This document shows positions 1 to 9,855 of a DNA stretch of 64,000 nucleotides, one piece after another. Every line of letters begins with the position of its first letter. The stretch's first letter is position 1. This DNA is from JAOUEA01 sp038249195 (GTDB lineage Bacteria > Actinomycetota > UBA4738 > HRBIN12). Where the stretch lies: the NCBI GenBank assembly GCA_038249195.1, contig JBBRWM010000001.1, positions 434,001 to 498,000 on the forward strand, read 5' to 3'. The notes under the pieces were generated by a model that saw only the letters and a program-made list of their open reading frames with translations, searched no databases and was not told where the DNA came from. The position numbers and the translations under genes were made by a program.

Positions 1-245
1 AGGACGATCGCGGTGCCGGGGGCCTGACGGCCCACGAACTCCGCCAGGCCGAGCGCATCGGGCTCCTTGACCTCCGGCGAGAGCACGAGCACGTCGACGG
101 GGTGCATCCCGTGGATGAGGATCTCCTCGGCGGCCGTGGCGGACTGCACCCAGCCGACCTCTTCGGATTCGACTTCCAGCGATCGTGCGAGCTGCTGGCG
201 GAACGACTGCGGCGTCCCGACGGCGACGACGCTTGCATCGGTCAT
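1..245 (-). CDS. CpaE/TadZ-like pilus assembly protein, N-terminal part (partial)
   Basis: Only the first 81 codons lie in the window; the gene runs off the left edge. The start is an ATG at 245-243 with a GGGAAGGTGG ribosome site just upstream. The visible part begins MTDASVVAVGTP and looks like the receiver-like N-terminal domain of CpaE/TadZ proteins, with a hydrophobic strand (DVLVLSPEV) and a conserved LAEFVGRQAPGTAIV strand near the edge. In the family, this atypical receiver domain precedes a MinD-like ATPase that localises the Tad (Flp) pilus machinery at the membrane. The Flp pilin gene immediately upstream on the same strand supports the call. The ATPase domain itself cannot be seen, so a stand-alone receiver protein remains possible. 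Confidence 0.6.
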   Translation of the reverse strand, partial: MTDASVVAVGTPQSFRQQLARSLEVESEEVGWVQSATAAEEILIHGMHPVDVLVLSPEVKEPDALGLAEFVGRQAPGTAIV

Positions 246-475
246 GGTGCCACCTTCCCAAGCCCTCGTTCGGCGATGGACCGCGGACGCGACCGGAGGT
301 CGACGTGCCGCTGTCCACTCCTATCGGCGCTCCGGACGAGTGGTTGAGCCGGGGATGCTGCGCCCGATGGCTCGCGGACCTGGCCTGTGCTGATCTTCAT
401 GACTCCCACCTTGTCCGACGGTGCTGATGGGTTCGCCGGCCCCTCGCTCCCACGGGGATCCCGACCCGGGAGAGC

Positions 476-496
476 GAGCGACCGGCGAGGTCGCTC
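476..496 (-). terminator. hairpin after the Flp pilin gene
   Basis: A perfect 8-bp stem (GAGCGACC / GGTCGCTC) with a 5-base loop lies 13 bases past the pilin stop codon. There is no clear U-run. It could end or attenuate transcription between the pilin gene and the CpaE-like gene, a common way to make pilin mRNA more abundant than assembly-protein mRNA. The rest of 246-508 shows no gene. Confidence 0.4.
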
Positions 497-508
497 TGAG
501 CCTGGTGC

Positions 509-712
509 TTACGCGCCGGCCACCGCGTTGCCGACCGTCTGGAACTTGTCCTTGGACGACGTTCCGAGGAAGGTCACGGCTCCGATGATCACCACGGCGA
601 TCAGCGCAACCATCAGCGCGTACTCAACCGCGGTCGCCCCGCCCTCTTCGGTGGCGCGAAGCTTCAGGTCGGCCCACCACGTGGTGAGGCCGGTGTAGGT
701 GCGAAGGAACAT
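509..712 (-). CDS. Flp/Fap-type (type IVb) pilin
   Basis: This 67-residue protein is the major-pilin type of Tad/Flp pili. The processing motif EEGGATAVEYALMVALIAVV is typical: cleavage is expected after Gly25, leaving a mature protein with the conserved Glu-Tyr (E30, Y31) and one hydrophobic helix of about 20 residues. The leader is about 25 residues and basic, and the mature part is only about 42 residues, normal for Flp. The ATG has a strong ribosome site (GGAGGGTG). A promoter-like motif lies about 77 bases upstream and a palindrome resembling a NarL site lies further upstream. A CpaE-like gene follows. It is probably exported, cleaved by a TadV-type peptidase and assembled into adhesive pili; no TadV, TadB or TadC gene is in the window. 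Confidence 0.9.
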   Translation of the reverse strand: MFLRTYTGLTTWWADLKLRATEEGGATAVEYALMVALIAVVIIGAVTFLGTSSKDKFQTVGNAVAGA

Positions 713-788
713 TTTTCACCCTCCTTCATCGAGGATCCCGTCCGACCGGCGACCCCCTTTGGTCGCCGGAGCGGTCCTTCGTTACCGC

Positions 789-817
789 TTGTCGACACCG
801 TAGGGGTGCGGACTTGA
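789..817 (-). promoter_or_regulatory. candidate alternative-sigma (sigma-28-like) promoter of the Flp pilin
   Basis: On the minus strand TCAAGT (817-812) and GTCGACAA (796-789) are spaced so that 17 bases separate TCAA from GTCGACAA. This resembles FliA/WhiG-type promoters (TAAA, about 15 bases, GCCGATAA). Similar pairs precede the prepilin at 40175 and the DUF1800 gene at 40709. The 5-prime leader to the pilin ATG would be about 70 bases and contains the ribosome site. Spacing is longer than the textbook consensus, so the sigma assignment is inference. Confidence 0.4.
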
Positions 818-847
818 GCAGGGAATTCCGCGTTTCCCTGATGGTGC

Positions 848-865
848 GTACGTATCCATACGTAC
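848..865. promoter_or_regulatory. perfect palindrome resembling a NarL-type 7-2-7 operator
   Basis: GTACGTAT and ATACGTAC face each other across CC. Read as TACGTAT-CC-ATACGTA it fits the NarL 7-2-7 arrangement (TACYYMT inverted repeats) at six of seven positions per arm. It sits about 31 bases upstream of the -35-like element of the pilin promoter, and just past the stop codon of the first response regulator. Binding by one of the three neighbouring NarL-type regulators is inference. Confidence 0.5.
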
Positions 866-887
866 ACAGCTTCGAGACGTTGCCCCG

Positions 888-1589
888 CTACGGGGCGATC
901 GTCCCGACCGTGACGAGACCCGCTTGGGCCGCCAGGCGGATGGCCGCCAGACGGCTGCCGACCCCGAGCTTTCCGTAGATCCTCGCCAGGTGCGTCGTGA
1001 CCGTGCGCTCCCGCACCCCGAGGCGGCCGGCGATCTCCCGGGCTGTGAGACCCTCCGCGGCCACGCTCAACACCTCGCGCTCCCGCTCGGTGAGCTTCAC
1101 GTCGAGATCCCGCCGCCGTTCGAGCCCATCGGCGATGTGACCCACCGCGGATGGCTCGGGGCCCGCGAGCACCATCTCGCGGTCCGCCGCCTTGCGCAGC
1201 GATTGCAGGAACACCACCGGGTCGATGTTCTTGTCCACGAACCCGTCCGCGCCCACGAACAGGGACCGGGACACGAGGGACGCATCGGCGTTCGCGCCGC
1301 AGCCAAGCACGGCGTGGCCGGGGAACTGCTGGCGGAGCGTGCGGATGAGCCAGAACGAATCATGGGCGCCCGAGAGCCCAAGGCCCACCAGTACGACCAC
1401 GCGCGAACGGCGGACGCGCTGGATGGCGTCCAGGCACAGATCCGCGTCGCCCGCCTCGGCGAGGACCTCCATGTCGGGACGGTCGTCGATCAACATCGCC
1501 AGCCCCGCCCGCACGACGGGGAGCGGGTCGACCACGACCACGCCCAGCCGGCGTTTGGGGGCGGGGTGCTCATGGTCGGGGCGCGACAT
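888..1589 (-). CDS. NarL/LuxR-family response regulator with degenerate receiver
   Basis: This 233-residue protein has an N-terminal receiver-like domain (about 14-135) and a C-terminal LuxR helix-turn-helix (about 165-228; LTEREREVLSVAAEGLTARE, then TVTTHLARIYGKLGV). The acidic residue at Asp21 and the late lysine (VDKNID) are present. The strand that should carry the phosphorylated Asp reads VVVLVGLGLSG, with Gly69 at the acceptor position. It probably cannot be phosphorylated in the usual way and may respond to a ligand or act constitutively. It is the third of three similar genes on this strand, followed by the palindrome and the Flp pilin. Start: ATG with AAAGG upstream. No histidine kinase is nearby. 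Confidence 0.85.
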   Translation of the reverse strand: MSRPDHEHPAPKRRLGVVVVDPLPVVRAGLAMLIDDRPDMEVLAEAGDADLCLDAIQRVRRSRVVVLVGLGLSGAHDSFWLIRTLRQQFPGHAVLGCGANADASLVSRSLFVGADGFVDKNIDPVVFLQSLRKAADREMVLAGPEPSAVGHIADGLERRRDLDVKLTEREREVLSVAAEGLTAREIAGRLGVRERTVTTHLARIYGKLGVGSRLAAIRLAAQAGLVTVGTIAP

Positions 1590-1721
1590 GATGCCTTTCG
1601 TGTTCGAGCGGGGAGCCCGGCGAGCCCGAGCGCCGTTCCACCTATCGGCACGGCGGCGCCCGGGGATGAGCCGGAGCCTCGCGGGGAGAGATCGATCCGG
1701 GCCGGGGGAACGCCGGAGGCC

Positions 1722-2417
1722 TCAGCCGAGATCGAGCAACCCGAGCTTCGCGGCCTTGGACACCGCCTGCACCCGGGTGCGGACCCCGAGCTTCCGATAC
1801 AGCTTCGCGACGTGCGTTTCCACGGTTCGTGGCGAGATGCCCAGGCGCGTGCCGACCTGGTGCATCGTGAACCCCTCGCTGATGAACCCGAGGATCTGTT
1901 GTTCCCGGGGGGTGAGGGTCGCCTCGATCGCGGAGCCCTCCCGCGTGCGCCGCGCGAACACCCCGAGCTGCATCACGGCGGCCTGCTCCAGATCGGGCGC
2001 GACCACGCGATCGCCCGCCGCCACGCGTCGGATCGCATCGCCCACGGTGCGCAACCCGTCGGCCTTGTCGAGACAGCCCGTCACGCCCGATCGAAGGATG
2101 TCGAGGATCGTCGCGCCGTCGGACCGCCCGCTCAAGACGAGCACGCGCGTCGCGGGCGCCATGGCGAGGACGGCCCGGATGACTGCGAGCCCGTCGCTCG
2201 CCCCGTCGAGGTCCATCACGAGGACCTCCGGCTCGAAACGAATGCAGAGGTCGGCCGCGAGCCCTGCGTCGTCGACCTCGCCGGCGACGTCGAGCTCGGG
2301 CGCGCCCTCGCACGCCAGGCGCACGACGCCGCGGACCGCCGGGTGCCCCCCCGCGATCGCGACCCGGATCGTGCTCGCCGGCGCCCCCATGGGGTGGAGG
2401 CTACCCCGCGGTTTCAC
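1722..2417 (-). CDS. NarL/LuxR-family response regulator
   Basis: About 231 residues with a receiver domain and a LuxR-type DNA-binding domain (LTPREQQILGFISEGFTMHQ, then TVETHVAKLYRKLGV). The phosphoacceptor strand EVLVMDLDGASDG keeps the Asp and the late Lys is kept (CLDKADG), but the N-terminal acidic pocket is weak (VAIAGGHPAV instead of VDDHP), so phosphorylation may be altered. The GTG start overlaps the stop of the upstream regulator by four bases (GTGA), which implies translational coupling; an ATG at 2390 is an alternative giving a protein nine residues shorter. Function is presumably transcriptional control of nearby surface or pilus genes, but no target is proven. Confidence 0.85.
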   Translation of the reverse strand: MKPRGSLHPMGAPASTIRVAIAGGHPAVRGVVRLACEGAPELDVAGEVDDAGLAADLCIRFEPEVLVMDLDGASDGLAVIRAVLAMAPATRVLVLSGRSDGATILDILRSGVTGCLDKADGLRTVGDAIRRVAAGDRVVAPDLEQAAVMQLGVFARRTREGSAIEATLTPREQQILGFISEGFTMHQVGTRLGISPRTVETHVAKLYRKLGVRTRVQAVSKAAKLGLLDLG

Positions 2418-3076
2418 GCCGTTCGGGAGCCGGCACGCGCGTGTCGCCAGATCATCCGCACGGCCTCCACCTTGGTATGCACACCCAATTTGGCCAGGAT
2501 GTTCTTGACGTGGCTCTGAACGGTGAGCGGGCTGATGCCGAGCTCGAGCGCGATATCGGCCGTCGCACGCCCCTCGGCGAGCGCGCGAAGGATCTCGTGC
2601 TCGCGCTGGGTCAACATCGCCAACCGCTCGGGCCCGGTGGGCTCCGGGAGGGCGTGGCGGAGTCGATCGACGAGCCGAGGCAGATCCGCGGCGGGAAGCA
2701 CGAGCTCGCCGGCCGCGGCTCGGCGGAACACGTCGATCAGGGTGCGGTCGCGCTGCGGCGGCAACATCCCGCAGGCGCCGGCCGCGAGCGCCAGGGTGAC
2801 GGTGTCGGGGCCGGCGAGCTGTGAGCTCGCGAGCACCCGGACGAGTTCATCGGCGTCGCGGATCGCGTTCACGATCTCGGCCCCACGCCCGTCGTCGCGG
2901 TCGAGGTCCACCACGACCACGTGGGCGAGGCCATCGTGAACCGCCTCGAGCGCCTCCTCGGAGTCCGCGACTGGCCCGAGCACGCGGATCGGACCACGTC
3001 GAGGCAACGCCAGCAGCAAGGCCTGGGTGAGACCCGGACTCTCGTCCACGACGAGCACGCGGATGGTGGCGATCAC
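2414..3076 (-). CDS. NarL/LuxR-family response regulator lacking the receiver lysine
   Basis: This 220-residue protein has a receiver domain (about 5-120; VLVVDES and the acceptor strand VVVVDLDRDDG are intact) and a LuxR helix-turn-helix (LTQREHEILRALAEGRATAD, then TVQSHVKNILAKLGV). The conserved lysine near the end of the receiver is replaced (GACGMLPPQRD), which in other receivers changes signal output. It is the first gene of a run of three paralogues on the minus strand, starts with GTG at 3076, and diverges from the DUF255 gene across 82 bases. The three genes probably arose by duplication. No partner kinase is present in the window. Confidence 0.85.
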   Translation of the reverse strand: MIATIRVLVVDESPGLTQALLLALPRRGPIRVLGPVADSEEALEAVHDGLAHVVVVDLDRDDGRGAEIVNAIRDADELVRVLASSQLAGPDTVTLALAAGACGMLPPQRDRTLIDVFRRAAAGELVLPAADLPRLVDRLRHALPEPTGPERLAMLTQREHEILRALAEGRATADIALELGISPLTVQSHVKNILAKLGVHTKVEAVRMIWRHARAGSRTA

Positions 3077-3158
3077 CCCGTAGACATCGGCACGGCGGCG
3101 GCCTCATCTGAATCGGCGCCGGGATGTTCGTCGCGACCGCACGCGAGACACTGGCGGG

Positions 3159-5207
<2,049 letters not shown>

Positions 5208-5243
5208 GACGACCCGATCCACGCCACCGGCTACGATGGAGGC

Positions 5244-5714
5244 GTGGGTATCCTGCAGGCTGGCGACACCGCACCGACCTTCGCGCTCATGGACCAAGGC
5301 GGCACGCTCGTGCACCTGGAGGACTACGCGGGCCACAAGCTCCTCGTGTACTTCTATCCCAAGGCCGACACGCCGGGATGCACCACGCAGTCATGCGCGG
5401 TTCGTGACGCGCGGGAGGACCTGCGCGGACTGGGTGTCGACATCGTGGGCGTCTCACCCGACGCACCCGAGGATCAGGCTTCGTTCGACCGGAAGTTCTC
5501 CCTCGGCTTCCCCCTGCTCTCCGACCCCGACCACGCGGTGGCCGGGGCCTGGGGCGTTTGGGGCGAGAAGTCGATGTACGGCAAGACGTACGAAGGGATC
5601 GTCCGGTCGTCGTTCCTGGTGGACGAGGACGGGAAGATCCTGGAGACCTTCTACAAGGTCGCGCCAACGGCGACCGTGCCGCAGGCGCAACGAGCGCTGC
5701 AGGCGCTCTCGTAA
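5244..5714 (+). CDS. bcp: thioredoxin-dependent thiol peroxidase (BCP-type peroxiredoxin)
   Basis: At 156 residues this is the usual length for bacterioferritin-comigratory-protein peroxiredoxins, which reduce hydrogen peroxide and organic peroxides in the cytoplasm. The active-site loop KADTPGCTTQSC gives peroxidatic Cys46 and a second Cys at 51, the spacing seen in E. coli BCP. The DxGxxVxLxDYxGxKxLxVYFYPK strand pattern is intact. The GTG start lies exactly six bases after TACGAT, which suggests a leaderless transcript, although GGAGG also lies in between. It could instead be read through from the DUF255 gene. A WecG/TagA gene begins eight bases after its stop. Confidence 0.93.
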   Translation: MGILQAGDTAPTFALMDQGGTLVHLEDYAGHKLLVYFYPKADTPGCTTQSCAVRDAREDLRGLGVDIVGVSPDAPEDQASFDRKFSLGFPLLSDPDHAVAGAWGVWGEKSMYGKTYEGIVRSSFLVDEDGKILETFYKVAPTATVPQAQRALQALS

Positions 5715-5721
5715 CCCCGGC

Positions 5722-6549
5722 ATGGGCGCGCGCGTGAACGCGGACGGCCGCGCTGCCGCCGACCATGTCTGCCGCCGCCCCGCCCTCGCGCCGAAGCCGG
5801 CCCACGTCAACGGCGTCCGGATCGACCCCCTGGGAGAGCGACGCTTCCTGCAGGTGGTGGAGGATTTTCTCGGCTGCGGCCGCCGGACCGGGAACGCGCA
5901 CGTGATCCACTTCTGCGCCGCGCATCCCACGGTGGAGGCGCGACACGACCCCGGGTATCGGGATCTGTTGAACGAGGGAGATCTCAACGTCGCCGACGGG
6001 ATGCCCGTGGCCTGGGCGGCCCGCCGCCGCGGGCATCCGGCGCAGCGACTTGCGGGCACCGACGGGATGATGGCGCTCTCGGACTGGGGCAGCGCGCGGG
6101 GCCTGCGCCACTACCTCTACGGCGCCACCGAGGACACCCTCGCCGCCATGCGAACGAACCTCGAGCGTCGTCATCCTGACATCCAGGTCGTGGGCGCCGA
6201 GTCGCCGCCCTTCCGCGCGATCGACGACGGCGAGCTCGACGAGACGGTGGCGAGGATCCGCGCCGCCGCGGCCGACACCGTATGGATCGGGCTGGGAGCC
6301 CCCAAGCAAGACGTCATGGCCGCCCGGCTCCGCGAGCGCGAGGCCGCTCCCCTGTTGTTCGCGGTGGGCGCGGCGTTCGATTTCATCGCCGGGACCAAGA
6401 GCCGCGCGCCGGCGTGGATGCAGCGCAGCGGTCTCGAGTGGGCACATCGGCTCGGTTCGGAACCGGGCAGGCTGTGGAGGCGCTACCTCCTCGGCAACGC
6501 GCGGTTCGTGGCCGGGGTAGCGCAGGACCGGGTCCGAGGCCGCACCTAG
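5722..6549 (+). CDS. WecG/TagA/CpsF-family glycosyltransferase
   Basis: This 275-residue protein has the family core: ADGMPVAWAARRRG (about residue 92), a central block with TDTVWIGLGAPKQD-like sequence (about 190), and FDFIAGTKSRAPAWMQRSGL followed by a WAHRLGSEPGRLWRRY tail (about 220-260). Family members transfer UDP-ManNAc or a similar sugar to a lipid-linked acceptor during teichoic acid, capsule or common-antigen synthesis. The ATG at 5722 is chosen because it follows the bcp stop closely; a GTG at 5734 is also possible. It stands at the edge of the polysaccharide region that continues to 20.5 kb. The donor sugar cannot be told from sequence. Confidence 0.88.
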   Translation: MGARVNADGRAAADHVCRRPALAPKPAHVNGVRIDPLGERRFLQVVEDFLGCGRRTGNAHVIHFCAAHPTVEARHDPGYRDLLNEGDLNVADGMPVAWAARRRGHPAQRLAGTDGMMALSDWGSARGLRHYLYGATEDTLAAMRTNLERRHPDIQVVGAESPPFRAIDDGELDETVARIRAAAADTVWIGLGAPKQDVMAARLREREAAPLLFAVGAAFDFIAGTKSRAPAWMQRSGLEWAHRLGSEPGRLWRRYLLGNARFVAGVAQDRVRGRT

Positions 6550-6554
6550 AAGCT

Positions 6555-7424
6555 TCAGCGTCCGAGGAACCGCTCCGCCAGATGCCGCGGCATCTGCGCG
6601 AGCTTCCCCCAAGGCTGGTAGCGGGCGTTGTCCCGCAGGAACTCGGCTCGGGCCTCCCCGAACCCGGGCCAAGCCCGGATCGTCTCGTCGAAGCGGGCGG
6701 CCGCCCACGCATAGAGCTCGAGGTCGAGCGCGTTCTGTGCTCGGATGTGATCCAGGTCGTCCATGGAGAGCGAGCCGCGGCGGTCGCGCCCCGGATCGAC
6801 GTTGACCGATACGTATCGGAGCTTGCGCCAATCGAAGGCTCGCCGCATCAGGACGAGCGACTCATCGAAGCGCTCGGTCAGGCCGACCACGGCGAAGGCT
6901 CGCTCGAGGTTGGCCTTGGCGTGCACGAGCATCGTCGACGTGCAGCCGCCGAACGACGTGCTGACGTCGCCGGCGAACGCACGGGTCTGACTGTTGTCCA
7001 TCTCGAGGGAGATCCCGCTTCGCACGTACGAGGCGAGGTCCGGGAACGCCTTCGCCTCCTCGTGCAGGAGATGGCGCTCGTGTCGTTTCGCGTGATGGAA
7101 CTGGGACGCGATGAGGTCGAGCGGCTCACGCAGCAACGTCACGTAGGTGGCCGGCCTCGGCACCACGTCGTGGAGGCCGAACGTCATGTGACCCATGATC
7201 AGGCGGGGGCGGGTCCGTTCCGCCTCGGGGAGGGCGGCGAAGTAGTCGATCGCGCCGTCGCGCCGCAGGCGTCCGGGCACCACCGTCGGCGCCCTGAGCT
7301 CCATGACCTCGGCGGGAGGGAACTCCTTGCGGAGCGCGCGCCGCATCGTGGCTCCGGCCGTCTTCCCGACATGAAGGAAGATGACGGTGGCGTCCTCCGC
7401 GATAGGGTCGTGACTCAGTGACAC
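6555..7424 (-). CDS. sulfotransferase family protein
   Basis: This 289-residue protein has the 5-prime phosphosulfate loop of PAPS-dependent sulfotransferases near its start (FLHVGKTAGATMRRAL, about 15-30) and a later LLREPLDLIASQFHHAK block (about 97-113) matching the 3-prime phosphate-binding motif. It resembles the eukaryote-like carbohydrate sulfotransferases also seen in actinobacteria. The GTG start overlaps the end of the upstream metallophosphoesterase gene by ten bases, so the two are translationally linked. It is one of four sulfotransferases in 10 kb and probably sulfates a cell-surface glycan or glycolipid. Its 3-prime end is five bases from the convergent WecG/TagA gene. Confidence 0.85.
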   Translation of the reverse strand: MSLSHDPIAEDATVIFLHVGKTAGATMRRALRKEFPPAEVMELRAPTVVPGRLRRDGAIDYFAALPEAERTRPRLIMGHMTFGLHDVVPRPATYVTLLREPLDLIASQFHHAKRHERHLLHEEAKAFPDLASYVRSGISLEMDNSQTRAFAGDVSTSFGGCTSTMLVHAKANLERAFAVVGLTERFDESLVLMRRAFDWRKLRYVSVNVDPGRDRRGSLSMDDLDHIRAQNALDLELYAWAAARFDETIRAWPGFGEARAEFLRDNARYQPWGKLAQMPRHLAERFLGR

Positions 7425-8536
7425 GGTGTGGGCACCGCGGACGCGTCGTGGAATTGGCCACCGCGCTCGGGGATGAACCGCCAGTCGTAGCCATCGCGGT
7501 GCAGTTGCAGCGTAAGGACCCCGAAGCTGTTGTCGTTGCTCGCCTCGCTGTTCGCGGCGCGCCTCGAGCTCGGGAACCTCGCATGGCTGGCGCCCCCGGT
7601 TCCCACGATGAACTCACGGATGCCGTTGGGCCTGCGCACGGCGTTCGGCGTCTGGCGAGCGAAGCGCTCGTACACGTGCTCGTGTGCATTCAGGACGACG
7701 TCGACGCCCCGTCGGTAGAGCAGCCGCCAGATGGCATCGTAGGTCGGATCGCTTCCGTGCACGCCCGAGGAGAAACGTGGCCAATGCCAGAAGGCGAGCG
7801 TGCACCCGAAGGTTCGCTGGGGGTGGGTCGCAAGATCCGCCGCGAGCCAGGCGAACTGGCGCGTTCCAGGGGTGCAGCCTTTGGCCTTCACACAGTTGCC
7901 GTTGAGCGCGATGAAGTGCCAGCAGGCGCTGCCGTGCCCCGGCCGGCAACCCTGCGGCACGTTGAAACTGTAGAAGGCGCCCGAGCCGGGGGTCGGTCCC
8001 CGATCCGGTCCCTTCAATGCGGCGAAGTAGGCGAAGAACCCGTTGGCGCTCCCGGGTGGGTCCTGGCAACCCGTCGCCCCGGGGGCGCTCGCCGTGGTGC
8101 GGTAGTCCTTGTCCCCCACCACGGGCTTCGTCACCGCGAACACCCGGCCCCACGTGGGCCGGTACGAGCGACGGAACGCGGACAGGCCCCCGCACGTGTA
8201 CTGCGTGTCACCCAGCGCCAGCACCGTTCGGTATCTGGCATGGGTTCCACGCAGCAGGAGGTTCGAAACCGCTTTCATGTGACAACCCGTGGCGGAACCG
8301 CGTCCCCTGTTGAAGGCGGGGTTCGACGGATCGCAAGCGATGTTTCCCGCCGCCGCGATCACGGGATCGTGCTTGGACACGTGCACGCGGGGGCGCTGGT
8401 GGAGGAGGCTCGAACCGCTCGCCCTTCCCGCAGGCGCCGCGCTCGTGATGAGACCGACCATGGCCGCGAACGAAAGCAGGAGCGCGGCGCCGCGCCCGGT
8501 GCGCCGTCGCGCGGTTGATGCGCGAGTCGGCGACAC
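7415..8536 (-). CDS. secreted metallophosphoesterase-like protein with altered metal site
   Basis: This 373-residue protein has an N-terminal export signal (basic start, hydrophobic stretch about 17-36) and the layout of secreted calcineurin-like phosphoesterases that carry GDIAC, LGDTQY, GNHEY, WHHPRF and NGHDHDYERF motifs. Here these read GNIAC, LGDTQY, GDKDY, WHWPRF and NAHEHVYERF. Thus the first Asp is Asn, and the Asn-His pair of the third motif is replaced by Asp-Lys, positions normally binding metal or acting as general acid. Catalysis is doubtful or changed. It is paired with a sulfotransferase gene, and a paralogue with different damage lies at 17744. The signal suggests it acts outside the cell. 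Confidence 0.82.
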   Translation of the reverse strand: MSPTRASTARRRTGRGAALLLSFAAMVGLITSAAPAGRASGSSLLHQRPRVHVSKHDPVIAAAGNIACDPSNPAFNRGRGSATGCHMKAVSNLLLRGTHARYRTVLALGDTQYTCGGLSAFRRSYRPTWGRVFAVTKPVVGDKDYRTTASAPGATGCQDPPGSANGFFAYFAALKGPDRGPTPGSGAFYSFNVPQGCRPGHGSACWHFIALNGNCVKAKGCTPGTRQFAWLAADLATHPQRTFGCTLAFWHWPRFSSGVHGSDPTYDAIWRLLYRRGVDVVLNAHEHVYERFARQTPNAVRRPNGIREFIVGTGGASHARFPSSRRAANSEASNDNSFGVLTLQLHRDGYDWRFIPERGGQFHDASAVPTPCH

Positions 8537-8879
8537 GCCGACGGCGATCGGGCAACGTCGGCGAGCGCGCCGCCCACCTGCCGCACGAGGGTCGGGGCGC
8601 GGGCGCGCCCGTTCGAGGTGGTTGCCGGGGGTCGAGATCCACCGAGACTAGGGAGCGCCTTCTCGATGTGTCAAGGAGCGGCCGCGTCCCGCGACCTTCG
8701 GCCCCGTGAAGGACCGATCGGCCCGTTGTCGGGCCGATCGACCGCGGCTAGCGTGGTCCCCTCGGGGCGACCCGGCGACGTCATGCGCCATAAGAGAAGG
8801 GTCTCGGAGGGCACGTGGAACCGACGGCGATCACAACCGAACATCCGAGGCGCCGCGCGCCCCTCGGGGAGGGCGCTTG
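8537..8879. other. intergenic region between divergent genes
   Basis: These 343 bases separate the metallophosphoesterase (minus) from a sulfotransferase (plus). No open frame with convincing coding character was found. The region contains the strong hairpin at 8715-8740 and a GGGGAGGG ribosome site for the downstream gene. It probably holds both promoters, but no clear -35/-10 pair was recognised. Confidence 0.6.
8715..8740. repeat. 11-bp perfect inverted repeat with TTGT loop
   Basis: CGATCGGCCCG and CGGGCCGATCG flank a four-base loop. It is 140 bases before the sulfotransferase start. No U-run follows on either strand. It could be an operator, a transcription pause or a leader structure; nothing in the sequence decides between these. 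Confidence 0.5.
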
Positions 8880-9848
8880 ATGGCGACGCCGGCGACCGGG
8901 GCGTCCGCCGACACGAGCACGCTCCCGAACCTGGTGATCGCGGGCGTGGGCAAGGCCGGGACGACCTCGCTCTTCTGGTACCTCGCGCAGCACCCGGACG
9001 TGTGCGCGTCCGACGTGAAGGAGATCCAGTACTTCACGCCGCTCAGCGAGGGCGACGGGAACCTCCAGCCGCTTGCCGCCTACGCCCAGCATTTCCGCGG
9101 CTGGTCGGGCGAGCGCTACCGGCTGGAGGCGAGCCCGCAGTACTTCCACGGCGGGCAGCCCATCGTGGACGCGATGCGTTCCACCCTGCGGGACCCGCGC
9201 GTCATCGTGATGCTTCGCGATCCCGTCGAGCGGCTCTGGTCGCAGTTCCGCTTCATACGCAGCCGCCTCGCCGGCCTTCCCGATGCCATGACGTTCGAGG
9301 ACTACGTGGAGGCCTGCCGCGGCGTGCGCGAGCGGCGCGAACCCTTCTCCCAGGACAATCGTCTGTACTGGACCATCCAGGGCGGCTTCTACGACGAGTA
9401 TCTTCAACCCTGGATCGAGGCGTTCGGCGAGGATCTGCGCATCGTGTTCTTCGAGGACCTGGCCGCTGGCCCCGAACCTACGACGGTCGAGACGTACGCC
9501 TGGCTCGGCCTGGACGCCCCCGCGGAAGGCGCCGTCTCCTACTCGGTGCAGAACCGCACGATCCGCTACCGGAGCAAGCTGATCCAGCGGGCGGCGCTCG
9601 CCGCGAACCGAGAGGGTCGCCTGGGCGACAAGCGACGCTTGAAGGAGCCGCTTCGCAAGCTCTATTACGCCGTGAACCGCCGGCCCGAGGCCGAGCGCAT
9701 GGCAACGCACACACGGCGAGAGCTCGCCGCGCTGTTCGCGCCCGGCAACGCGGCCCTGGCTCGACGGTTGCGTTCCCTCGGCTACGAGCGGCCGCCTGCC
9801 TGGGTCGCGGACGCGCCGGCAGCCGAGGCCTCGTCCGACCCGGACTGA
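8880..9848 (+). CDS. heparan-type sulfotransferase domain protein
   Basis: This 322-residue protein begins with a clear PAPS-binding loop (IAGVGKAGTTSLFWYLAQHP, about 19-38) and carries the 3-prime phosphate motif VIVMLRDPVERLWSQFRFIR (about 102-121). The Q-x-F-x-x-L-type spacing and the KEIQYF segment are as in heparan N- or O-sulfotransferase-like bacterial enzymes. The ATG at 8880 is preferred because a GGGGAGGG ribosome site lies just upstream; the frame stays open further upstream without coding character. The next gene, a beta-propeller-like protein, begins seven bases after the stop, so the two probably form an operon. Substrate is presumably the polysaccharide made by this locus. Confidence 0.88.
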   Translation: MATPATGASADTSTLPNLVIAGVGKAGTTSLFWYLAQHPDVCASDVKEIQYFTPLSEGDGNLQPLAAYAQHFRGWSGERYRLEASPQYFHGGQPIVDAMRSTLRDPRVIVMLRDPVERLWSQFRFIRSRLAGLPDAMTFEDYVEACRGVRERREPFSQDNRLYWTIQGGFYDEYLQPWIEAFGEDLRIVFFEDLAAGPEPTTVETYAWLGLDAPAEGAVSYSVQNRTIRYRSKLIQRAALAANREGRLGDKRRLKEPLRKLYYAVNRRPEAERMATHTRRELAALFAPGNAALARRLRSLGYERPPAWVADAPAAEASSDPD

Positions 9849-9855
9849 CCTGAGG

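Noticed and set aside
924..2519. A 531-codon open frame on the plus strand opposite the response regulators, and many similar long antisense frames (for example 43690-45624, 59800-62481).
   Set aside because: They lie opposite well-supported genes, have no family motifs, and arise from the high third-position GC of the real genes.
6806..6819. Perfect palindrome CCGATACGTATCGG, similar in core to the NarL-like site.
   Set aside because: It lies inside the coding sequence of a sulfotransferase and has a different spacing (no two-base centre), so it is probably chance.
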